From Microbacterium sp. (GTDB lineage: Bacteria > Actinomycetota > Actinomycetes > Actinomycetales > Microbacteriaceae), in the NCBI RefSeq assembly GCF_003248605.1, contig NZ_QFPF01000045.1:1-18857 (forward strand): 18,857 nt of DNA, written 5' to 3'. Of this stretch, positions 14,254-18,857 are shown one piece after another (the first letter of the stretch is position 1; the number at the start of each line of letters is the position of its first letter). The notes under the pieces were generated by a model that had not been told where the DNA came from, did no database searches, and worked only from the letters and a program-made list of their open reading frames with translations. The translations under genes and the position numbers were made by a program.

Positions 14254-15459
14254 ATGGAGCTGAGCGAGATCGACTTCGTCGTCATCGCGCTCGTGGCGGT
14301 GGCGGCGCCGCTGATCGCGCGCGCCCTCGTGCGCTGGGTGCGCGTGCCGATCGTGGTGTTCGAGCTGTGCCTGGGCATCGTGATCGGACCGAGCCTGCTC
14401 GGCTGGGTGCAGCCGGGACTGATCAGCGAGCGTCTGGCCGACTTCGGCCTCGCGCTGCTGTTCTTCGTCGCCGGCAACGAGATCGACTTCGCCGTCGTGC
14501 GCGGCCGCTCGGGGCGGCGTGCCGCGACGGGGTGGATCGTGAGCCTCGCGGCGGGCATCGCCGCGGGGCTCCTGATCGCACCCGGCGAGGCCGCCGTCGT
14601 CGTCGGCATCGCCCTCAGCTCGACGGCGCTCGGCGCGCTGCTGCCGATCCTGCGTGACGCGCGGATGCTGCCCACCCCGTTCGGGCGCGCCGTGATGGCG
14701 GTCGGCGCGGCGGGGGAGTTCGGGCCCCTCGTGGCGATCTCCCTCTTTCTCGGCGGGCGCGACATCGGGCTGGCGAGCATCGTTCTGGCCCTCTTCGTCG
14801 CCGTCGCGGGCCTGGCGGTGTTCGCGGCCGTGCGAGTGCCGAACGGGCGCCTGCACGAGATCGTCACCTCGACGCTGCACACCTCGGGGCAGTTCGCGGT
14901 CAGGGTGATCATCCTGATCCTCGCGGCGCTCGTCGCGCTCAGCCTCGTGCTCGATCTCGACATGCTCCTCGGTGCCTTCGTGGCGGGGGTGGTCTGGCAG
15001 CTGATCATGCGCAACGCTCCCGAACCCGACCGCGCCCAGGTCGAATCGAAGGTCGAGGGTCTCGCGTTCGGGGTCTTCGTGCCGATGTTCTTCGTCTACA
15101 CGGGCGTCACGTTCGATCTCCAGGCCCTCGTCGAGGACCCGCGTGACGCGCTGCTCGTGCCGGTCTTCCTGGTGCTGCTGCTCGTGGTGCGGGGTCTGCC
15201 GGCGCTGCTCTCGATCCCCGCGGGAGCGTCCGGGCGCGAACGCGGCGCGATGGTGTTCCTCGGCGCGACGGGGCTTCCGATCATCGTCGCCGTCACGGCC
15301 ATCGGCGTCGATGCGGGCATCCTGCGCGAGGGACTCGGTGCCGCGCTGGTGGGGGCCGGGATGCTGTCGGTCCTGCTTTTCCCGCTCGTCGGGATGTCGC
15401 TGCGGGGCGTCCGGGAACGGGACCTGGCCCGTGAACCCGCCGACGACGACGCGGTGTGA
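14254..15459 (+). CDS. Cation:proton antiporter (CPA2/KefB-like), membrane domain only
   Basis: This 401-residue polytopic membrane protein has about twelve hydrophobic segments across its whole length, of the monovalent cation:proton antiporter-2 family. It would exchange Na+ or K+ for protons. Family marks are ELCLGIVIGPSLLGWV (37-52), LLFFVAGNEIDF (69-80, matching the FFxxGLEL region), LSSTALGALLPILRD (121-135) and GVFVPMFFVYTGVTFDL (about 271-287). There is no cytosolic TrkA-N or TrkA-C domain, so it lacks the nucleotide-gated regulation of Kef systems. The ATG has no strong Shine-Dalgarno; it starts 25 bases after the MetE-like gene and may be co-transcribed with it. The exact ion cannot be stated. 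The following TerC gene has its own promoter-like element. Confidence 0.9.
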   Translation: MELSEIDFVVIALVAVAAPLIARALVRWVRVPIVVFELCLGIVIGPSLLGWVQPGLISERLADFGLALLFFVAGNEIDFAVVRGRSGRRAATGWIVSLAAGIAAGLLIAPGEAAVVVGIALSSTALGALLPILRDARMLPTPFGRAVMAVGAAGEFGPLVAISLFLGGRDIGLASIVLALFVAVAGLAVFAAVRVPNGRLHEIVTSTLHTSGQFAVRVIILILAALVALSLVLDLDMLLGAFVAGVVWQLIMRNAPEPDRAQVESKVEGLAFGVFVPMFFVYTGVTFDLQALVEDPRDALLVPVFLVLLLVVRGLPALLSIPAGASGRERGAMVFLGATGLPIIVAVTAIGVDAGILREGLGAALVGAGMLSVLLFPLVGMSLRGVRERDLAREPADDDAV

Positions 15460-15480
15460 GCGTGAGTATCCATCCGCGGC

Positions 15481-15486
15481 TACCCT
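15481..15486 (+). promoter_or_regulatory. Putative -10 element of the TerC-family gene (leaderless)
   Basis: TACCCT is followed by 6 bases and the GTG start at 15493, the same geometry as at 13101, 16958 and 17824. No clear -35 is visible, and no yybP-ykoY (manganese) riboswitch fits in the 33-base gap. Confidence 0.45.
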
Positions 15487-15492
15487 GAGGCG

Positions 15493-16386
15493 GTGGACTT
15501 CTCCTTCGCCTTCACGCCGGATCTGATCGCCGTCTTCCTCACGCTCTTCGTGCTGGAGGTCGTGCTCGGTGTCGACAACGTCATCTTCATCTCGATCCTC
15601 GCGTCGAAGCTGCCCAAGGAGCAGCAGGCCAAGGCCCGCAACCTCGGCCTCACGCTCGCGATGCTCATGCGCGTGCTGCTCGTGCTCTTCGCCGGGTGGA
15701 TCATCACCCTCAAGGACGACATCATCGAGATCGCCGGCATGGGCTTCTCGTGGAAGGACTTCATCCTCATCGCGGGTGGGCTCTTCCTCGTCTACAAGGC
15801 CGTCACCGAGATCCACCACAAGCTCGAGGGCTCCGAGGAGGAGCACGGCGGCGGGCGCAAGGCCGTGACCTTCGGATCGGTCATCGCGCAGATCCTCGTG
15901 CTCGACCTCGTGTTCTCCCTCGACTCGGTGATCACCGCGGTCGGCATGACCGAGAACCTCGTCGTCATCATCACGGTCGTCGTGCTCTCGTTCGGCATCA
16001 TGCTGTTCGCGGCGCGCTTCATCTTCGAGTTCGTCAACAAGCACCCCACGGTCAAGATGCTGGCGCTGTCGTTCCTGCTGCTGATCGGCGTCTTCCTGAT
16101 CGCCGAAGGCTTCGGCTTCCACATCGACAAGGCCTTCATCTACGGCCCGATGGTGTTCGCGATCCTCGTCGAGACGCTGAACCTCACCTATGCGGCGCGC
16201 AAGGCCAAGCGTGAGAAGGCGCGCAGCGAGGCCGTGCGGCTGCGGCCGCGCTACACCGACATCGATGAGCAGGTCGCCGTCTCGGCGGCACTGTCGAAGG
16301 GGCCTGACGCCGGGTCGGTAGGCCTGTCACGCAAGCCCGTCGAGGGCGCCGATCACTCGCACGAGACCCGGCACGGCCTGGGCTGA
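15493..16386 (+). CDS. TerC family integral membrane protein
   Basis: This 297-residue TerC-family protein has about seven membrane segments. Members have been linked to tellurite resistance and, in better studied bacteria, to manganese export during metal loading of exported proteins. The paired acidic motifs are LEVVLGVDNVIF (21-32), with E22, D28 and N29, and LDLVFSLDSVITAVGMT (137-153), with D138 and D144. NKHPTVKMLALSFLLLIG (182-199) and AEGFGFHIDKAFIYGPM (204-220) are also conserved. A hydrophilic C-terminal tail of about 60 residues (from 236), with many H and R near the end (DHSHETRHG), is probably cytoplasmic. The GTG start was chosen for its TACCCT-N6 promoter and because the first helix begins soon after. 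No other ter gene is nearby. Confidence 0.93.
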   Translation: MDFSFAFTPDLIAVFLTLFVLEVVLGVDNVIFISILASKLPKEQQAKARNLGLTLAMLMRVLLVLFAGWIITLKDDIIEIAGMGFSWKDFILIAGGLFLVYKAVTEIHHKLEGSEEEHGGGRKAVTFGSVIAQILVLDLVFSLDSVITAVGMTENLVVIITVVVLSFGIMLFAARFIFEFVNKHPTVKMLALSFLLLIGVFLIAEGFGFHIDKAFIYGPMVFAILVETLNLTYAARKAKREKARSEAVRLRPRYTDIDEQVAVSAALSKGPDAGSVGLSRKPVEGADHSHETRHGLG

Positions 16387-16415
16387 GCCCACGAGCCGCG
16401 CGCGACGAGGACACG

Positions 16416-16928
16416 ATGACGGATCACGGGGCCTCAGCGCGCGTGGCGGCCGCGCGCATCTTCGACTCCGCGCGGGGCGCGCTCGCGGGGGCACCGCGGG
16501 AGCGGCTGGGCGAACTCGTCACGCCCCGTTTCTTCGCCGCCGCGCGGGGGCCGCGGATCGTGCCGCGAGCCCAGGCGTGGCGCCTGGGCGTGCTGCTGCT
16601 CGGCGAGGACGAGGTCTACGCCGTCGGCGAGGTGGTGACGGCCCGCGATCCGGGACGGCGCGGGTTCACCGCGCAGTCCTCGCGCGAGCGCGCGGAGCGG
16701 GGTTTCGCGGCTCTGCGAGGCGGCTTCGCCGCGGGCGAAGCCGTACACGTCGGCTGGCAGGTGATCGACCTGGACGCGATGGGCGCGCCGGCGGCATCCA
16801 CACCCCTCGCGGTCGTCGACGGGGTGCCGAGCGTGCGCTGGAGCCCACGGGGCGGATTCGTCGCGCTCGAGGGCTATGTCGAGGAGCGGATCGAACTGCT
16901 GCGCCACCCGCCCGCGGGCGCCTCCTGA
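16416..16928 (+). CDS. Conserved hypothetical actinobacterial protein
   Basis: This 170-residue soluble protein has no recognised catalytic motif. The pattern APRERLGELVTPRFF (26-40), then VPRAQAWRLGVLLLGEDEVYAVGEVV (49-74), RRGFTAQSSRERAERGF (81-97), GEAVHVGWQVIDLDA and VRWSPRGGFVALEGYVEERIELLRHPP looks like a genuine conserved fold of mixed strands and helices. No membrane segment or signal peptide is seen. The ATG at 16416 follows GAGGA (16407-16411) by 4 bases, 29 bases after the terC stop, so it may share the terC transcript. A leaderless promoter for the next gene starts just after it. I do not recognise the family. Confidence 0.75.
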   Translation: MTDHGASARVAAARIFDSARGALAGAPRERLGELVTPRFFAAARGPRIVPRAQAWRLGVLLLGEDEVYAVGEVVTARDPGRRGFTAQSSRERAERGFAALRGGFAAGEAVHVGWQVIDLDAMGAPAASTPLAVVDGVPSVRWSPRGGFVALEGYVEERIELLRHPPAGAS

Positions 16929-16935
16929 CGCAGCC

Positions 16936-16963
16936 TTGCAGCCGCGCGCCCGCGGGTTATGCT
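16936..16963 (+). promoter_or_regulatory. Promoter of the first DUF7882-type gene (leaderless)
   Basis: TTGCAG (16936-16941), a 16-base spacer and TATGCT (16958-16963) form the best -35/-10 pair in the window. Six bases separate the -10 from the ATG at 16970, so the mRNA would begin at the start codon. Confidence 0.6.
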
Positions 16964-16969
16964 CGGCCC

Positions 16970-17290
16970 ATGGGCCGCTTCATCTACGACACGATCAACA
17001 ACTCGGTCGACATCGAGGACCGCACGCTCGCCCACCTGCGCATCGTCATCATGAACAAGCTGCGCCGCAGTGAGTCGTTCATGTTCACGATCGACATGGA
17101 CAGCGAGGGCATCTCGCGCCGCAGCTTCTGGGTGCACCCGTCGGTCCCCCTGCAGTTCGCGTTCCACGGCAGCCGCGAGCCTCGACTCAATCGCGCGTGG
17201 ATCGATGCGCTGATGACCTCGGCCTCGAGTCCGAACGGCCTGTTCGTGGTGCCCGAGCCGCCCGAGGAGTCCGCGGTGCCCGCGGACTGA
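16970..17290 (+). CDS. Small DUF7882-type protein, paralogue 1
   Basis: This 106-residue protein belongs to a family seen mainly in Microbacteriaceae that I recall as DUF7882; homologues have sometimes been labelled ATP-dependent DNA ligase without any ligase motif. It aligns with the convergent neighbour over its full length: MGRFIYDTINNSVDIEDRTLAHLRIVIMNKLRRSESF corresponds to [37 protein letters not shown] there. Both then share a [13 protein letters not shown] strand and an R-W-I/M-x-x-L helix. There is no membrane segment and no catalytic motif. It is acidic at the C-terminus (PEPPEESAVPAD). Translation probably starts leaderless. Its TGA lies one base from the antisense stop of paralogue 2. 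The function is unknown; the R-rich LRRxESF patch is conserved between the two. Confidence 0.8.
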   Translation: MGRFIYDTINNSVDIEDRTLAHLRIVIMNKLRRSESFMFTIDMDSEGISRRSFWVHPSVPLQFAFHGSREPRLNRAWIDALMTSASSPNGLFVVPEPPEESAVPAD

Positions 17291-17297
17291 CTCAGTC
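17285..17297. repeat. Palindrome spanning two convergent stop codons
   Basis: GACTGA-C-TCAGTC is a perfect inverted repeat whose arms contain the TGA of the plus-strand gene (17288-17290) and, in complement, the TGA of the minus-strand gene (17294-17292). It is too short to be a convincing terminator on its own. Confidence 0.5.
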
Positions 17298-17726
17298 GGC
17301 GTTCTGAGTCTCGCGATCGAGGCTCGAGGCGTCGGCGTCGACGACCGCGATGGAGCCCACCGTCGCCGAATCGACCTCGACGCGGTCGATCGCGACGACG
17401 TTGTCGTCCTCCTCGGAGGGTTCGACGTCGAAGTGCTCGGCGATGAGCATGATTCCACCCGAGGAGTTGGCCGACTGGGCCAACTCCTCCATCCACTCGC
17501 GACTGAGCGAGGCGGGCTCGGGATCGTCGAAGACGAAGCGCAGCGGAATCGAGGGGTGCAGCCAGATCGTGCTGCGGCCCCGGGGCTGGTCCTCCGGGTG
17601 ACGCCAGCTCAGTGTGAAGCTCTCGCCGCGGCGCAGCTTGGTCGCGATGACCACTTTCAGGTGCGCCAGAGCGCGATCCTCCACCTGGATAGGCGTGTCG
17701 GAACCGCCGTAGTAAATCGTGCCCAC
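17292..17726 (-). CDS. Small DUF7882-type protein, paralogue 2
   Basis: This 144-residue paralogue of the neighbouring 106-residue protein is probably the more typical member of the family: [37 protein letters not shown], then [20 protein letters not shown] and [20 protein letters not shown]. It has an extra acidic C-terminal tail of about 45 residues ([20 protein letters not shown] and on). The GTG at 17726 was chosen over the GTG at 17747 because it aligns with the first residue of paralogue 1 and has TACAGT exactly 6 bases upstream. The longer start would place that -10 inside the coding region. It ends one base from paralogue 1's stop. Its coding sequence contains a perfect 12-bp hairpin (17461-17489). 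The function is unknown. Confidence 0.82.
   Translation of the reverse strand: MGTIYYGGSDTPIQVEDRALAHLKVVIATKLRRGESFTLSWRHPEDQPRGRSTIWLHPSIPLRFVFDDPEPASLSREWMEELAQSANSSGGIMLIAEHFDVEPSEEDDNVVAIDRVEVDSATVGSIAVVDADASSLDRETQNAD
17461..17489 (-). repeat. Perfect 12-bp stem with 5-base loop inside a coding region
   Basis: GAGGAGTTGGCC and GGCCAACTCCTC flank a five-base loop within the DUF7882-type paralogue 2 gene. The stem encodes part of [10 protein letters not shown], a helix conserved in position with paralogue 1, but the corresponding DNA in paralogue 1 is not palindromic. Confidence 0.75.
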
Positions 17727-17732
17727 ATGCCC

Positions 17733-17738
17733 ACTGTA
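17733..17738 (-). promoter_or_regulatory. Putative -10 element of DUF7882-type paralogue 2 (leaderless)
   Basis: On the minus strand TACAGT is followed by 6 bases and the GTG start at 17726. A weak TAGAAC (17757-17762, minus strand) lies 18 bases upstream as a possible -35. Confidence 0.5.
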
Positions 17739-17823
17739 TGCGGTCACGGGCTCAGGGTTCTACGCGACGCGATGTGCCGCGTCAAGACCTCACTCCGCAG
17801 CGACGAGCGTCGGACGTGGGCGC

Positions 17824-17829
17824 TATGGT
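17824..17829 (+). promoter_or_regulatory. Putative -10 element of the glgX-type gene (leaderless)
   Basis: TATGGT is followed by 6 bases and the GTG start at 17836. It shares the 109-base divergent gap with the DUF7882-type promoter on the other strand. No clear -35 is seen. Confidence 0.5.
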
Positions 17830-17835
17830 GAGCCC

Positions 17836-18857
17836 GTGCAGACCTGGCCTGGATCCACCTACCCGCTCGGTGCGACGTTCGACGGGAACGGCACCAATTT
17901 CGCTCTCTTCAGCGAGGGGGCAGAGCGAGTCGAGCTCTGTCTGTTCAGCGAGCGGGGCAAAGAAACGCGCGTCGAGCTGATCGACGTCGATGCGTACGTC
18001 TGGCACGCGTACCTCCCGCAGATCGGCCCCGGTCAGCGGTACGGCTACCGGGTGCACGGGCCCAACGACGCCGAGAACGGCCAGCGCTTCAACCCGAGCA
18101 AGCTGCTGCTCGACCCCTACGCCAAGGCCGTCGCCGGCCAGGTCGACTGGGGTCAGCCCGTGTTCGGCTACAACTTCGGCGACCCCGACTCGGTCAACGA
18201 AGAGGACTCCGCCAAGCATCAGATGATGGGCGTGGTCATCAACCCGTTCTTCGACTGGGCGGGGGATCGGCAGCCGAAGACCCCCTACGCGTCGTCGTTC
18301 ATCTACGAAGGACACGTCAAGGGACTCACGAAGCTCCACCCCGGCATCCCCGACGAGATCCGCGGCACGTACAGCGGCATCGGCCACCCCGCCATGATCG
18401 ACCACCTGAAGAAGCTCGGCGTCACCGCGATCGAGCTGATGCCGGTGCACCAGTTCGTCAACGACTCCACGCTGCAGGACAAGGGCCTCTCGAACTACTG
18501 GGGCTACAACACGATCGCCTTCTTCGCCCCGCAGAACACCTACGCCTCGACGGGCCACCTCGGCAACCAGGTGCAGGAGTTCAAGGCGATGGTGCGCTCG
18601 CTGCACGCCGCGGGAATCGAGGTCATCCTCGATGTCGTCTACAACCACACCGCGGAGGGCAACCATCTCGGCCCCACGCTCTCGATGCGCGGCATCGACA
18701 ACGCCGCGTACTACCGGCTCGAGGACGACGACAAGCGGTACTACACCGATTACACCGGCACCGGCAACAGCCTCAACGTCGGCAATCCGCACACGCTGCA
18801 GCTGATCATGGACTCGCTGCGCTACTGGGTGCTCGAGATGCACGTCGACGGGTTCCG
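17836..18857 (+). CDS. glgX: Glycogen debranching enzyme GlgX (isoamylase-type GH13), 3' partial
   Basis: These are the first 340 residues of a GlgX-type debranching enzyme, which hydrolyses alpha-1,6 branch points of glycogen limit dextrins in the cytosol. The N-terminal CBM48 domain starts [20 protein letters not shown] (3-22) and ends around residue 120. A GH13 barrel follows, with [16 protein letters not shown] (156-171), [22 protein letters not shown], and conserved region I DVVYNHT at 266-272. The window ends on VDGFR, just before the expected RFDLA with the nucleophile aspartate, so the catalytic core is cut off. Full-length members have about 700 residues. The GTG start is supported by TATGGT-N6 and by the family's usual N-terminus. 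It is divergent from the DUF7882-type gene. With the GH15 gene at the left edge it points to storage-glucan breakdown, though the two are 16 kb apart. Confidence 0.93.
   Translation, partial: MQTWPGSTYPLGATFDGNGTNFALFSEGAERVELCLFSERGKETRVELIDVDAYVWHAYLPQIGPGQRYGYRVHGPNDAENGQRFNPSKLLLDPYAKAVAGQVDWGQPVFGYNFGDPDSVNEEDSAKHQMMGVVINPFFDWAGDRQPKTPYASSFIYEGHVKGLTKLHPGIPDEIRGTYSGIGHPAMIDHLKKLGVTAIELMPVHQFVNDSTLQDKGLSNYWGYNTIAFFAPQNTYASTGHLGNQVQEFKAMVRSLHAAGIEVILDVVYNHTAEGNHLGPTLSMRGIDNAAYYRLEDDDKRYYTDYTGTGNSLNVGNPHTLQLIMDSLRYWVLEMHVDGF

Noticed and set aside
12588..15014. An 808-codon minus-strand open frame across the lipase, MetE-like and antiporter genes
   Set aside because: Antisense to three well-supported genes, with shadow-like composition and no motif.
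15460..15492. A yybP-ykoY manganese riboswitch ahead of the TerC gene
   Set aside because: The gap is only 33 bases and the promoter appears to leave no leader, so there is no room for the aptamer.
14161..16122. A 653-codon minus-strand frame rich in D, E, H and R
   Set aside because: It mirrors hydrophobic codons of the antiporter and TerC genes on the other strand, which gives charged nonsense; not a real protein.
16970..17290. ATP-dependent DNA ligase annotation used for some homologues
   Set aside because: At 106 residues there is no KxDG adenylation motif or OB fold; the name is not supported by the sequence.
17782..18843. A 353-codon minus-strand open frame opposite glgX
   Set aside because: The plus-strand frame has unmistakable CBM48 and GH13 motifs, so the antisense frame is a shadow.

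Overview
The window is very GC-rich (roughly 70%), densely coding DNA with GTG starts, frequent four-base RTGA stop/start overlaps and apparent leaderless promoters. This is typical of Actinobacteria. The gene families, including a pair of DUF7882-type small proteins that I associate with Microbacteriaceae, suggest a Microbacterium-like organism. That placement is inferred from style and family content; there is no rRNA or other marker here. I see no tRNA, rRNA, CRISPR array, transposase, integrase or phage gene. No gene-free stretch exceeds 300 bases; the longest gaps are 2463-2685, which is filled by repeats, and 7014-7231, a divergent promoter region.

Layout. Positions 1-2462 (+) hold the 3' part of a GH15 glucoamylase/trehalase-type glycosidase and an SDR oxidoreductase. 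Positions 2500-2660, between convergent genes, hold a palindromic repeat element plus a short tandem array. Positions 2686-7013 (-) hold a tightly coupled five-gene operon, read right to left: Dps ferritin, acyl-CoA-dehydrogenase-like protein, PIG-L deacetylase/methyltransferase fusion, family 2 glycosyltransferase and CinA-type amidase. Every junction in it is an ATGA or GTGA overlap. Positions 7232-10613 (+) hold a stress-type SDR, a half-size substrate-binding-protein-like lipoprotein coupled to a divergent cation-diffusion-facilitator protein, and a coiled-coil protein. That last gene carries a second copy of the palindromic repeat and a glycine/alanine minisatellite inside its reading frame. 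Positions 10637-16928 (+) hold a small alarmone synthetase, a secreted or anchored lipase, a small membrane protein, a MetE-like methyltransferase, a cation/proton antiporter, a TerC-family protein and a conserved hypothetical gene. Positions 16970-17726 hold two convergent DUF7882 paralogues. From 17836 a glgX-type glycogen debranching enzyme runs off the right edge.

Themes. Both ends carry alpha-glucan-degrading enzymes (GH15 and GlgX). The middle is rich in stress and envelope functions: Dps, ppGpp synthesis, TerC, antiporter, CDF and stress SDR. The most unusual items are (i) a roughly 71-bp palindromic element present twice in opposite orientation, about 92% identical, once intergenic and once in frame inside a protein gene; (ii) the Dps/ACAD/PIG-L-methyltransferase/GT2/CinA operon, whose combined purpose I cannot assign; (iii) the half-SBP lipoprotein/CDF pair with a missing canonical metal site; and (iv) a recurring TANNNT-N6-start arrangement that predicts leaderless mRNAs for at least five genes.
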